Source: Dyella flava
GTDB taxonomy: Bacteria > Pseudomonadota > Gammaproteobacteria > Xanthomonadales > Rhodanobacteraceae
DNA: 64,000 nucleotides
Direction: 5' to 3'
Assembly (NCBI RefSeq): GCF_016904955.1
Contig: NZ_JADIKE010000030.1
Location: 62,001 to 126,000, forward strand
Positions 25,004-33,260 of the stretch are shown in pieces. A program made the position numbers and the translations under genes. The number at the start of each line of letters is the position of its first letter. Within the stretch, counting starts at the first letter, position 1. A model generated the notes under the pieces. It saw only the letters and a program-made list of their open reading frames with translations, made no database searches and was not told where the DNA came from.

Positions 25004-25611
25004 ATGGTCGAATCATCAAGTTCGAAGGCTCGGTGCATGCGGAAGCTGATCGGCTGCTGCCGTGGTACGTCAACGGCACGCTCGACGAAGGCGAGCGCGT
25101 GCAGGTGGAACAGCACCTGGCCGAATGCGCGGCCTGCCGGCGCGAGGTGGAGTGGTTGCGCACCTTGCAGGAGGGCTTCGTCGAACAGACGCAGCAGGAT
25201 GAGCTCTCGCCGGCAGCACATCCGCCGCGCCACGCAGCCATGCGGCGCAGCGCATCACCCGTCCGCAGACGCCGCGAACGCTGGCTGATCGGGCTGGCCG
25301 CGATACAGGCCGTCGTTATCCTGGCGCTGAGCGTCTTCACGTTCCGCGCGCAGCTTGCCCCGTATCGCACATTGAGCGCACCGGGCGATAACGATGCGCT
25401 GCTGGTCGTGACGTTCGATCCGCGTACACCCGAATCACAACTGCGTCAGTTGGTGCGCGCCTACGACGCGCACTTCGTAGGTGGGCCCACCGAAGGCGGC
25501 GTCTACATCCTGCGCGTACCCAATGGACGCGCGGCTGCCATGCGCAAGGCTCTGCACGGATCACGGCAAGTGATGCTGGTCGAAGACCTCGGTTCGGGCG
25601 GCAATCCATGA
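25000..25611 (+). CDS. Zinc-finger anti-sigma factor with prodomain-like periplasmic tail, module A
   Basis: 203 residues. ZAS motif H39-x3-C43-x2-C46 (EQHLAECAACRR) in the cytoplasmic half. One membrane helix at about 95-116. The periplasmic part has APYRTLSAPGD, then a compact domain (about 132-198) with pattern helix-VGGP-x3-GVYILRV-helix-V-x-LVEDL. This layout resembles the inhibitory prodomain of the subtilase encoded next, which it overlaps by 4 bp. Such a resemblance could let the protease bind or cleave the anti-sigma factor. The zinc motif and membrane helix are seen directly; the prodomain likeness is by eye. Confidence 0.88.
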   Translation: MNGRIIKFEGSVHAEADRLLPWYVNGTLDEGERVQVEQHLAECAACRREVEWLRTLQEGFVEQTQQDELSPAAHPPRHAAMRRSASPVRRRRERWLIGLAAIQAVVILALSVFTFRAQLAPYRTLSAPGDNDALLVVTFDPRTPESQLRQLVRAYDAHFVGGPTEGGVYILRVPNGRAAAMRKALHGSRQVMLVEDLGSGGNP

Positions 25612-26849
25612 AGTATCTGCGTGCCATCGCCGCCGCACTGTGCGTGGTCGGATGCTTGGCCGCCCACGCGCAAACGCAGGCACCACCGCAAGTGCTGGTG
25701 ATGCTGCGCGTCGCCGCACCGCATCTGCGCGCGGCAGATGGCTATGACGCCGGCTACACTGCTGCCCCGGACGAAACCGCGCGCCTGCGCATCGCGCGCC
25801 AACTCGCCCATCAATACGGCCTGCAGCTTGTCGACAATTGGCCAATGCCCGCGCTCGGCGTGGATTGCTTTGTCATGCGCATCGCCTCCGGCCAGTCCAC
25901 CGGCGACATCACCCGTGCACTGTCGAACGATGCGCGGGTGGAATCGGCCGAGCCCAGGCAGGCGTTCCACACCTTGGGCGGTGATCCACTTTACGCACTG
26001 CAACCGACCGCCACCCGCTGGCATCTCGCCGAGCTGCATGCGCTGACCACCGGGCGCAACATCACCGTGGCGGAGATCGACAGTGGCGTCGACACCGCCA
26101 ATCCCGATCTGACCGGCCAGGTTGTCGAACGACAGAACTTCGTCGACGATGGTGGCTACCGCCCCGAACTGCACGGCACCGAAGTCGCCGGCATCATCGT
26201 CGCGCGCGAAGGCAACGGTGTAGGGATTGCCGGTGTCGCACCGCAAGCACGCCTGCTCGCATTGCGTGCCTGCTGGCAGCTGGCGGATGGCGACGCCGCG
26301 TCTGCGTGTGACAGCTTTACGCTGGCTAAGGCCCTGCAATACGCACTCGAAAAGCGCGTACAGATCATCAACCTCAGCCTTAGCGGACCATCCGATCATT
26401 TGTTGCAGCGTCTGCTCGACGTGGCGCTGAGCCGCCACGTCACCGTCGTCGGCGCGGTGGATGCCAGCGTGGCTGACGGCGGTTTTCCGGCTTCGTACCC
26501 CGGCACGCTGGCGGTTGCCGGTGAGCATGCCCAGGCCCACGGCACCGATGCATGGATCGCACCCGACGAGGACATCCCCACCACCTTGCCCGGCGCGCGC
26601 TGGAACATGGTCAACGGCACCTCGTTTGCGGCGGCGGAAGTCAGCGGGCTGGTCGCCCTGCTCAGGGCACTGTCACCTGACATGACACCTACCACGCTGC
26701 ACGACGCCTTGGCCGCGCGGACTGCGCTAGGCTTGGCCTCGATGCGGCCGATGGCGATCGACGCATGCGCGGCCGTGGCGCAGGTGAGCCGGCGTTGCAC
26801 CTGTGACTGCGTGACAGCGCATGCCTCCCTGGGAGTGCCGCGCCGATGA
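25608..26849 (+). CDS. Exported subtilisin-like serine protease (S8), module A
   Basis: 413 residues. Signal peptide to about residue 21 (AAHAQ). Prodomain-like region at about 55-118 (ARQLAHQYGLQLVDNWPM, ALGVDCFVMRIASG, ALSNDARVESAEP). Catalytic triad: D158 (EIDSGVD), H189 (HGTEVAG), S339 (NGTSFAAAEVSG). INLSLSG carries the usual oxyanion-side segment. The NGTSxAAP proline is replaced (FAAAEVS). The C-terminus adds four cysteines in a short stretch (CAAVAQVSRRCTCDC). Co-translated with the anti-sigma factor. It should act in the periplasm or outside the cell. Confidence 0.92.
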   Translation: MKYLRAIAAALCVVGCLAAHAQTQAPPQVLVMLRVAAPHLRAADGYDAGYTAAPDETARLRIARQLAHQYGLQLVDNWPMPALGVDCFVMRIASGQSTGDITRALSNDARVESAEPRQAFHTLGGDPLYALQPTATRWHLAELHALTTGRNITVAEIDSGVDTANPDLTGQVVERQNFVDDGGYRPELHGTEVAGIIVAREGNGVGIAGVAPQARLLALRACWQLADGDAASACDSFTLAKALQYALEKRVQIINLSLSGPSDHLLQRLLDVALSRHVTVVGAVDASVADGGFPASYPGTLAVAGEHAQAHGTDAWIAPDEDIPTTLPGARWNMVNGTSFAAAEVSGLVALLRALSPDMTPTTLHDALAARTALGLASMRPMAIDACAAVAQVSRRCTCDCVTAHASLGVPRR

Positions 26850-26858
26850 GTACGCCTC

Positions 26859-27551
26859 GTGTTCCGGATCGTGGTGGTCGCTCTGGTCGTGTTGTTCGCC
26901 GCGCAGGCCCACGCGCAAATGACGGGCAGTGCCACGCTCGCTTCCGATTACCGTTTTCGCGGCACCTCCCTCAGCAACGATCAACCATCTGCACAATTGG
27001 CCTTGGATTACGACTGGCCGAGCAGCGGCTGGTACGCCGGAGGCATGATGGCTAGCGTCCGACTCGATCCTGAAAACGCGGCGCAGCTGCTCGTCTACGG
27101 TGGTTATGTGCACCGCTTCAGTACGGATTTCAGCGTGGAAGGTGGCGTGCGCTACACGCGCTTCACCGGTAGCGAGTCCTACGCGTACGCGGAAACCTAT
27201 GCCGGCTTTGCGTATCGGCAGTTGGTCGGCCGCGTGTATTACGCGCCCAATTACTTCAGCAACGGTTATCCCGTGTGGTACGCCGAACTCAACGACAGCC
27301 ACACCTTGAGCGGTCACTGGTATGCATTCGCGCACGCCGGTTATCTGCGGCGCAGCGGTGACGTGAGCGATTATCACGTCAGTCGTTTTCGTTCCGATTT
27401 TCAGGTCGGCATCGGTCTTTCCCTGCAACCGTGCAACGTCCGGCTGAGCTGGAATACCTCGCACGGTGCACCCGATGCCGTGGTTGGCTATCCATCCGCT
27501 GCGGGCGCGACGCGCAACGCCTGGGTCTTGAGCATCTCGTATGCATGGTGA
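26859..27551 (+). CDS. TIGR02001-type outer-membrane protein, module A
   Basis: 230 residues from GTG 26859. Signal peptide to about 20 (FAAQAHAQ). The opening TGSATLASDYRFRGTSLSNDQPSAQLALDYD is the hallmark of the TIGR02001 family ('SD-Y-x-FRG-S-x4-PA-x-QG'). Alternating beta strands with aromatic girdles follow, ending NAWVLSISYAW with a terminal aromatic residue as in outer-membrane barrels. A related protein lies at 51666-52487 beside the paralogous sigma module. Function of the family is not established. Confidence 0.82.
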   Translation: MFRIVVVALVVLFAAQAHAQMTGSATLASDYRFRGTSLSNDQPSAQLALDYDWPSSGWYAGGMMASVRLDPENAAQLLVYGGYVHRFSTDFSVEGGVRYTRFTGSESYAYAETYAGFAYRQLVGRVYYAPNYFSNGYPVWYAELNDSHTLSGHWYAFAHAGYLRRSGDVSDYHVSRFRSDFQVGIGLSLQPCNVRLSWNTSHGAPDAVVGYPSAAGATRNAWVLSISYAW

Positions 27552-27684
27552 TGTCTTTGACGCTTACGTCGCTTTGATCTGAATCCGCTGCACACGTTTC
27601 ACACACTTCCCACGTGCTTGGTGGGGAGCGGGAGCTTTTGCGCCTTCAACTTGCATCGTCACGTCCCTGAAGGAGGGATTTGCT

Positions 27685-28761
27685 ATGACACCCACGCCGC
27701 TCACAAAGAAGCTTGTCCACGTCACCGCCCTCGCACTCGCCATCGCCGGCATTGTGAGCGGCGCCTTGTACGCCCGCGCCGCCGTCGCCCAGGACAGCGG
27801 ACCGATGCTGATTTCCGACCAGTTCAACAACCGCGTGATCGAGGTGGATCCCGCCACGCATAAAGTGCTGTGGCAATTCGGCAATGGTTCGGACATACCC
27901 GGTCCGCACAGCGTGGTGGGGGTCAATGATGCGGAACGCTTCGGATCGCTGACGCTGATTTCCGGCACCGGCACGCCACCCGGTCTGCCTGGCTGCTCGA
28001 ACACAGTGAACGGTTGCCCTGATAACCGTGTATTTATCGTCGATCCGGCCGGCGGCATCATCTGGCAATACGGCCAGGCCGGCGTCACCGGTGCAGGCCC
28101 GGATCAATTGAATACACCGGTGCAATCGCTGTTCCTGGTCAGCTTTCCCGGTCATTTCGGGCCCAACGTGCTGATTACCGACCAAGGCAACCAGCGCATC
28201 ATCCTGGTCAATCTCAATCACCAGATCCTGTGGCAATACGGCACCACCGGCGTCAGCGGCGACGGACCGAATCAGCTCAACAGCCCCAACAGCGCGGAAG
28301 TGCTGAGCAATGGACACATTCTGATCGCCGACGAAAACAATAATCGCGCGATCGAAATCAAATCCAACGGGCAACTCGTCATGCAATTCACCGCCGGCGG
28401 CACGCTCAGCGGCGTGGCCTTTGCCAGCCGCCTGTCCAACGGCGACACCTTGATCACCGACTCCAACAACAACCGCATTGTGGAAGTAAACGGCAGCGAT
28501 CAAATCGTCTGGCAATACTTCACCAACACGCAGGCGGGCAGCAATCCCGACCCGTTGCCGACACGCGCGGTACGTTTACAAAACGGCGATACCTTGATCA
28601 GCGACCAATTCAATAATCGCGTCATCGAAATCACCAAGGCGGGCAAGATCGTCTTCCAGCAGGGCGAACTCAACGTCCCCGGCGACGGCTTCAATCAACT
28701 CGATGGACCGTATGACGCCAAAGAGATCGGCGACTTCACCGGTCTGACACCGCCGTTCTGA
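27685..28761 (+). CDS. Exported NHL/PQQ-like beta-propeller protein
   Basis: 358 residues, GAAGGAGGG ribosome site before ATG 27685. Signal peptide to about 35 (RAAVAQD). At least six repeats of the pattern '(L/V)ISDQ-x-NNR(V/I)IEV-x-(G/P)-x2-(I/V)-x-WQ(Y/F)G' occur, e.g. MLISDQFNNRVIEV, VLITDQGNQRIILV, ILIADENNNRAIEI, TLITDSNNNRIVEV and TLISDQFNNRVIEI. These make a six-bladed propeller. No catalytic residues stand out. Such proteins are seen in plant- and soil-associated bacteria and may bind ligands or other proteins. Confidence 0.85.
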   Translation: MTPTPLTKKLVHVTALALAIAGIVSGALYARAAVAQDSGPMLISDQFNNRVIEVDPATHKVLWQFGNGSDIPGPHSVVGVNDAERFGSLTLISGTGTPPGLPGCSNTVNGCPDNRVFIVDPAGGIIWQYGQAGVTGAGPDQLNTPVQSLFLVSFPGHFGPNVLITDQGNQRIILVNLNHQILWQYGTTGVSGDGPNQLNSPNSAEVLSNGHILIADENNNRAIEIKSNGQLVMQFTAGGTLSGVAFASRLSNGDTLITDSNNNRIVEVNGSDQIVWQYFTNTQAGSNPDPLPTRAVRLQNGDTLISDQFNNRVIEITKAGKIVFQQGELNVPGDGFNQLDGPYDAKEIGDFTGLTPPF

Positions 28762-29028
28762 TGTGCGCTGATTCGTAGGGCGGGTCAGGGACGGCGCCGG
28801 TTTCCGACGTCGTCCCCAGTAGCTGGCGCGATCGTGCGTACAGCAAGTGTCATCAAAATCCTACATGACACTTGCAGCCGCACTCGATAAAGTGATCGGG
28901 CCATCAACGCAGTTCGCGGAACAGCAAACGCCAATGGCCCAGGCAGCAATGCTTGGAGAGACGCGGATCGTGAGAGTTAACGGCTCCCACGACCCGCTAA
29001 ACCACAAACAACTTGAAAGGAGTTGCCC

Positions 29029-29307
29029 ATGGTCTCCCAAGATCATACGTCACCGCCGTGCCCTCCGGATCGCAACGATCCATCACGGGTACCCACCTTA
29101 AACCTCGATGGCACGCTCCCACCGCGGAGTTTGGGTCGGGAAATGCGGCAAATCCCCACATCCAGGCAGGCTGACATTGCGCTAGCGGTGCTGGTGATGG
29201 AACGGCCGGACAATGCCTTCACCTCCCATCGCACTGGCGACCGCAACGGCCTGCGCGCCGCCCCTCACTTCCTGCATCACCTCGTCGACACGCACACCCC
29301 AGCGTAG
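29029..29307 (+). CDS. Hypothetical small protein whose end lies in a dispersed repeat
   Basis: 92 residues from ATG 29029 with a strong AAAGGAG six bases upstream. The sequence (MVSQDHTSPPCPPDRNDPSR..., polar and proline-rich) matches no family I know. Its last 20 codons and stop fall inside a 165-bp repeat also present at 45147. Either the repeat supplied a new C-terminus or the frame is not a real gene. The region 28762-29028 before it shows no supported gene. Confidence 0.35.
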   Translation: MVSQDHTSPPCPPDRNDPSRVPTLNLDGTLPPRSLGREMRQIPTSRQADIALAVLVMERPDNAFTSHRTGDRNGLRAAPHFLHHLVDTHTPA

Positions 29308-29412
29308 GGTGGATCAACGCGTGTACGTATGAGGGCGGCCATGCTGGCTAGCTGGGTTAGGACAGTGCGCCATTTTCGGCACGTTGGTTGGCGACAACGT
29401 GCCCTTTTTCGC
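29248..29412. repeat. Composite dispersed repeat, copy 1
   Basis: About 165 bp, starting GGCCTGCGCGCCGC and ending TTTTTCGC. It is matched with few changes and small indels at 45147-45313. Shared phrases include CACTTCCTGCATCACCTCG, GTGTACGTATGAGGGCGGCC and CGGCACGTTGG. A family B hairpin follows both copies. Confidence 0.8.
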
Positions 29413-29429
29413 GGTTTGGCGGGGATTTT

Positions 29430-29458
29430 CTGGGTTACGCGTTGCTAACCCAGCCTAC
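29430..29458. repeat. Short family B hairpin after composite repeat 1
   Basis: CTGGGTTACGCG-TTGC-TAACCCAGCCTACG forms a short stem (CTGGGTTA/TAACCCAG). It overlaps the stop region of the minus-strand membrane protein and could serve as its terminator. Confidence 0.5.
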
Positions 29459-30198
29459 GATGCTGTGGCAGCTCCTATTGCGCGATCGCGTTCGTATTTC
29501 GCGATGGCGATCTTTCTTGGCACGGCATAAATGGCACTGATGAGCAGCAACAGTTGAAAGGACTCAAATAAGAGGAACTGTTTATCGTCATTAAGCTCGG
29601 CATCTTCCAGTTGCGCGATCGCTTTGGATATGGCGCTTTGCCTGGTGATCCCCGGGTCACGCATGACCCGAAACTGCAAACCACGTAGTGCGTCGTCGAT
29701 GGCCCTGCGGGCACTCCTTTCATCGCCTAGCACCAGACCCGCGGCGGCATCCGACAAATCTTTTTGCATTTTTTGGCACAAGTATTTTCTAAATAGGAAA
29801 CTTCCGGTCGGATTGCAGTATGTATCGGTCATTTGGGAGTTCATCGACGCTCGTGCCGAAGCGATATGTTGCAGGCGCGCATCAAGGTTGCGCGCGTCCA
29901 TGTCGTAACCGATATGAAAATACAGGCCGATGAACGATAGAACCGCAAAGGCTGATGCGATTTCTATCTCAAACTTTTTCTTCGCGATAAGTTTTTTGAT
30001 GTCATCGCCATTCGCACTACGCAATGACGAATATTGGCGGAAATACGCGAGAACGCCTGCCGCGATGGCAAGAAGCGCGAGGACCAATTCGAACAAGCGT
30101 GCGTAGCCAACACTATCGACATACCATTCCGCCGCCACGCCTATTGAAATCCCGGCCAGGCCGGCTGCGTGTAGCAGCAAGGTTTTCGCCTTGATCAT
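29455..30198 (-). CDS. Membrane protein of unknown function
   Basis: 247 residues, ribosome site GGGAGA before ATG 30198. Hydrophobic helices at about 7-25, 35-52, 78-97 and 210-228. Between the third and fourth is a soluble, helical loop of about 110 residues with two cysteines (YCNPTG, YLCQKM) and RSARRAIDDALRGLQFRVM. No family recognised. It is flanked on both sides by family B repeats, as an isolated cassette would be. The 3' end lies in a short hairpin. Confidence 0.65.
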   Translation of the reverse strand: MIKAKTLLLHAAGLAGISIGVAAEWYVDSVGYARLFELVLALLAIAAGVLAYFRQYSSLRSANGDDIKKLIAKKKFEIEIASAFAVLSFIGLYFHIGYDMDARNLDARLQHIASARASMNSQMTDTYCNPTGSFLFRKYLCQKMQKDLSDAAAGLVLGDERSARRAIDDALRGLQFRVMRDPGITRQSAISKAIAQLEDAELNDDKQFLLFESFQLLLLISAIYAVPRKIAIAKYERDRAIGAATAS

Positions 30199-30266
30199 GT
30201 GCTGTCTCCCTGTCTATGTGACCGTCATTTCGGCATCAGGGAGAACAACTTAAGGCCGTACCGTAC

Positions 30267-30353
30267 GTAGGTTGGGTTAGCGCAGCGTAACCCAACGGTG
30301 TTTCGCTGCTTCGATGAAGATCCGTTGGGTTACGCTGCGCTAACCCAACCTAC
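30267..30353. repeat. REP-like inverted repeat, family B
   Basis: GTAGGTTGGGTTAGCGCAGC at 30267 and GCTGCGCTAACCCAACCTAC ending at 30353 are perfect inverses over 20 bp, with CGTAACCCAACGG and CCGTTGGGTTACG inside. Best-preserved family B copy in the window. Confidence 0.88.
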
Positions 30354-30422
30354 GCCGCTGGCGTGGGCGCCGAGCTTCTTGCCATCACCCATCGTTTCGG
30401 CCTAACCTATAACACGTTATAT

Positions 30423-30438
30423 AAATACACATGTATTT
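30423..30438. promoter_or_regulatory. Candidate MarR autoregulatory operator
   Basis: AAATACA-CA-TGTATTT, perfect 7-bp arms, ends 6 bp before the MarR ATG. There is no Shine-Dalgarno sequence in between, so binding would also block translation initiation or cover a near-leaderless start. Confidence 0.55.
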
Positions 30439-30444
30439 GTCGCC

Positions 30445-30951
30445 ATGACCGAAGACGTCGTCAAGCAACTGGGTTATTTGACCCTTGGTACGCGATTCAA
30501 GCGCATCGGCGAGCGCCTGCAGGCGCAGACGCAAGCGGTGCTGGAAGCCACCGGCATCGATCTTCCTTCCTCCCACTTCCCACTGATCGGCGCCCTGGAC
30601 CGGCTTGGTCCGCTGAGTGTGGGGGATCTCACGCAAGCCGTTGGCGTAAGCCAGCCGGGCGTCACGCGTATGGTGGGCAAGCTGGAAGCTTTGGGTCTGG
30701 TGCGAGCGCAACAGCCTTCGGAAGACTTGCGGGTGAAAACCATCGCGCTGACTCCAGCGGGCCGTCGGCTGGTTGAAAACGCCAAGAACATCGCGTGGCC
30801 GCAGGTGGAAGCGGCGGTCGCGCATGCCTGCAAAGAACTTTCAGGACCTTTGCTCGCCCAACTGGAAGCACTCGAAAACGCCTTGGAAGCCGCCCCGTTG
30901 CTATCACGCGTGGGCAGCACTGCTGGAGAACGTAAACGTGTCCGTACTTGA
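30445..30951 (+). CDS. MarR-family transcriptional regulator
   Basis: 168 residues. MarR fold: SHFPLIGALDRLGPLSVGDLTQAVGVSQPGVTRMVGKLEALGLVRAQQ, wing SEDLRVKTIALTPAGRRLV, cited in order. Dimerisation helices at both ends. It overlaps a GNAT acetyltransferase gene by 14 bp, so the two are one unit. The palindrome just upstream of the start suggests autoregulation. Confidence 0.92.
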   Translation: MTEDVVKQLGYLTLGTRFKRIGERLQAQTQAVLEATGIDLPSSHFPLIGALDRLGPLSVGDLTQAVGVSQPGVTRMVGKLEALGLVRAQQPSEDLRVKTIALTPAGRRLVENAKNIAWPQVEAAVAHACKELSGPLLAQLEALENALEAAPLLSRVGSTAGERKRVRT

Positions 30952-31618
30952 TCGGCCGATCTGGCACAGCCTCACGACTAGCCAGGCGCCATTGTCAGAA
31001 GGTGGGGCGCTGGCCAAGCGCTATCGGCGCCATATCAACGTATTTGCCGCGACGGGAGATGACCGGCCCGAATCCCTGGCCGCGTTGGCAGCGCTGGTAT
31101 CGCCGGGCGAAAGCGTCTACGTGTTGCAGATACCGGAAATCGTTGTTCCGCCCGGTTTGCGCCTGGTGAAAGCCGCCAAAGGCGTGCAGATGGTCGCGAC
31201 GCGCCCTATCCATCACAAACCAGGCAACGAAGAAATCCTCGCGCTGACCGATGCCGATGCCGCCGACATGCTGGCCTTGGCCACGCTCACCGAGCCGGGC
31301 CCGTTTTTGACCCGCACGCATGAAATGGGCGCTTTCATCGGCATCCGCATCCATGGTCAATTGGTCGCGATGGCCGGGGAACGCATGCGCATGCCCGGCT
31401 ACACGGAAGTCAGTGCCGTGTGCACCCATCCGGACTTCCGTGGCCGCGGGTTCGCGCGCATGCTTTCCGCTCTCGTGGCCGAAAGTATTCAGGCCAGGGG
31501 CGAACAGCCGTTTTTGCATGCGTGGAAAAACAACCTGCCGGCCATTGCGCTCTACGAGCAGCTTGGATTTCGTCTGCGGACGGAAGGCGATGTCGCGGTG
31601 CTGGCGCGAGCTGGCTAA
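30938..31618 (+). CDS. GNAT-family N-acetyltransferase
   Basis: About 226 residues from GTG 30938, with TGGAG nine bases upstream, inside the end of the MarR gene. The acetyl-CoA loop is in YTEVSAVCTHPDFRGRGFARML (V-x3-CTHPxxRGRG-xA), and the fold ends LHAWKNNLPAIALYEQLGF. The first 100 residues form a second, degenerate half, as in the FR47-like group with tandem GNAT folds. Substrate unknown. Co-expression with MarR hints at detoxification of a small amine or drug. Confidence 0.88.
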   Translation: MSVLDRPIWHSLTTSQAPLSEGGALAKRYRRHINVFAATGDDRPESLAALAALVSPGESVYVLQIPEIVVPPGLRLVKAAKGVQMVATRPIHHKPGNEEILALTDADAADMLALATLTEPGPFLTRTHEMGAFIGIRIHGQLVAMAGERMRMPGYTEVSAVCTHPDFRGRGFARMLSALVAESIQARGEQPFLHAWKNNLPAIALYEQLGFRLRTEGDVAVLARAG

Positions 31619-31695
31619 GAGGGTTGGAAGAACCGCCCCCATTTGGAATTTCCCTGAGCTGGTCCTGTTTCTGCGCAGTAATTGCCTTGTCAGTC

Positions 31696-31729
31696 AAAAA
31701 AGCCTCCCCCGAAAAGAGGGGGAGGCTTT
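31696..31729. terminator. Bidirectional rho-independent terminator
   Basis: A-run, AAGCCTCCCCC (31700-31710), 7-base loop, GGGGGAGGCTT (31718-31728), then TT. An 11-bp perfect stem between convergent genes: the acetyltransferase (+) and the beta-helix protein (-). Confidence 0.88.
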
Positions 31730-31752
31730 GCACTATCCATGGTGGCTGTCGA

Positions 31753-32898
31753 TTACTTAAGCGGCGAGATAACGTTATTGGACTGCGTCACATCCGTCGC
31801 CGTGCTGGCGATGGTGACATCACGCAGATTCCAGCCTTCCGAGAGGATCGACACGTTGTGCGCGTAGAACCACGTGTCGCCATTCCATTCGATGGTGTTG
31901 CCCGTGATCTGTACATTGCTGCTATTGCCGCCGATATCCACGCCGAACAGGTAGTTCTCACTCAGGTTGCTATGGGTGATGGTGACGCCGCTCGGGCCGT
32001 CGGTGAATACGCCATAGCCGTGGTTGTTCTCCGCCGTGACGCCGTTGAGCGCCAGGATAGACACGTTTTCATGCACTTCCAGGCCGTTGCCGGCGTTGTT
32101 GGACAGCGTGGTGTTTTCCAGGCGTACCTGCTGGGTGTCGCCCTGCGTCTGCGGTTCGATGTCGATACCGGACTGGGGTGCCGTGCCGTTCGAACCGGTG
32201 AAGCTGCTGTTCACCACATACACCTGCGTCGCCGGTGCGATCGTCAGGCCCTGGCGGCGATTGTTGGTGGAGGTGACGCGGTTGAGCGTCACGCCGGTCG
32301 ACACCACCACCGTGTTGCCGGATCCGGTGCCGCCGACCAGAATGCCGTCACCCCAGGAGTTCGACAGCGTGGTGTCGTGGACGTAGACGTTGCTCGATCC
32401 CTCGATGTTGATGTCATAACCCCACTGGCCAGTGCTGCCTTGGTGCTGGGTGCGATCGCCGACGAAGTAGCCGCCTTCGATCTCGACGTTGTTGACGTTC
32501 CACGCCTTGACGATCCAGTAGCGCTCGGCGTTATTGGGAATGGCCTTGAGGTACGCACCACCCCACAGCGACAGGCGCGTATGCGAGCGCAGGTTGATGC
32601 CCTGCAGCGCATTGATCATGTAGTTGCCATTGGGCACCACGATCGTGCCGCCGGAGGACGGCAGTGCATCGATGGCGGCCTGGAAGGCAGCCGTGTCATC
32701 CGATACGCCATTACCCATGGCGCCGAAGTTGCGGACATCGAGAACCGTGGAGCCGATCGACACGGTCGGCGTCGTCGTCCACCAGTTGGTTGCGGAAGCC
32801 GGGCGGGCCACTGCGGCGAGCGCCAGGGTGGCGGCGGCGATAAGAAGCTTACGACGAAGATTCAGGTTGGAAACCTGAGCGTTGTTCGTGTACTGCAT
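31753..32898 (-). CDS. Exported right-handed beta-helix protein (pectate-lyase superfamily fold)
   Basis: 381 residues. Signal peptide to about 36 (ARPASA). The opening VLDVRNFGAMGNGVSDDTAAFQAAID is the N-cap of Pectate_lyase_3 domains (D-V-x-(D/N)-FGA-x-GDG-x-(T/S)DDT-x-AxxxAI), written in parts. Parallel-coil repeats follow (NVEIEGGYF, NVYVHDTTLSNSWGDGI, QVYVVNSSFTG, GVTITHSNLSENYLFGVDI, NVQITGNTIEWNG). No clear lyase or hydrolase residues. A polysaccharide-binding or -cleaving role is possible. Terminates at the shared hairpin. Confidence 0.88.
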   Translation of the reverse strand: MQYTNNAQVSNLNLRRKLLIAAATLALAAVARPASATNWWTTTPTVSIGSTVLDVRNFGAMGNGVSDDTAAFQAAIDALPSSGGTIVVPNGNYMINALQGINLRSHTRLSLWGGAYLKAIPNNAERYWIVKAWNVNNVEIEGGYFVGDRTQHQGSTGQWGYDINIEGSSNVYVHDTTLSNSWGDGILVGGTGSGNTVVVSTGVTLNRVTSTNNRRQGLTIAPATQVYVVNSSFTGSNGTAPQSGIDIEPQTQGDTQQVRLENTTLSNNAGNGLEVHENVSILALNGVTAENNHGYGVFTDGPSGVTITHSNLSENYLFGVDIGGNSSNVQITGNTIEWNGDTWFYAHNVSILSEGWNLRDVTIASTATDVTQSNNVISPLK

Positions 32899-33260
32899 GT
32901 TGGACCCCTGTAACGCTAATGCGTCGACTACACATGGAAGAAAAGCCGTCTATTTTTTTGGGATCAACGGCGTGTGTACGATGGGTCACCAACACGTGAA
33001 GCGGCAAATGTGAATTGATGATTTACCTCACAGAAAATACGCGGCGCGGACAGGCCGATTGACGGCCTGTGAAGTGCATTGTGAAAACTGAACTTGTTGG
33101 GACAAAATGACGCCTATGTCGGCATGCGCTTACCCGTAGACGCGGCTTTTCAAGCGCTGAGCGCGTATGAAGGTGATTCCGGCCAGGCAGGGGAAAGGTC
33201 TTTCGGTTCTAGGCTTCAGCGCACCCGACAGCATCACACGCTCAATCTGGCGAGGTTGTT
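32899..33260. other. Gene-free region of 362 bp
   Basis: This holds promoters for the divergent beta-helix gene and for the FUSC-type gene. No repeats of families A or B and no supported small gene were seen; the frames here have no ribosome sites. Confidence 0.4.

Noticed and set aside
28847..29101. Small plus-strand frame before the hypothetical gene at 29029
   Set aside because: No ribosome site and overlaps the better-supported frame.
31420..32913. A 497-codon plus-strand frame opposite the beta-helix protein
   Set aside because: It runs through a terminator and antisense to a gene with signal peptide and beta-helix repeats.
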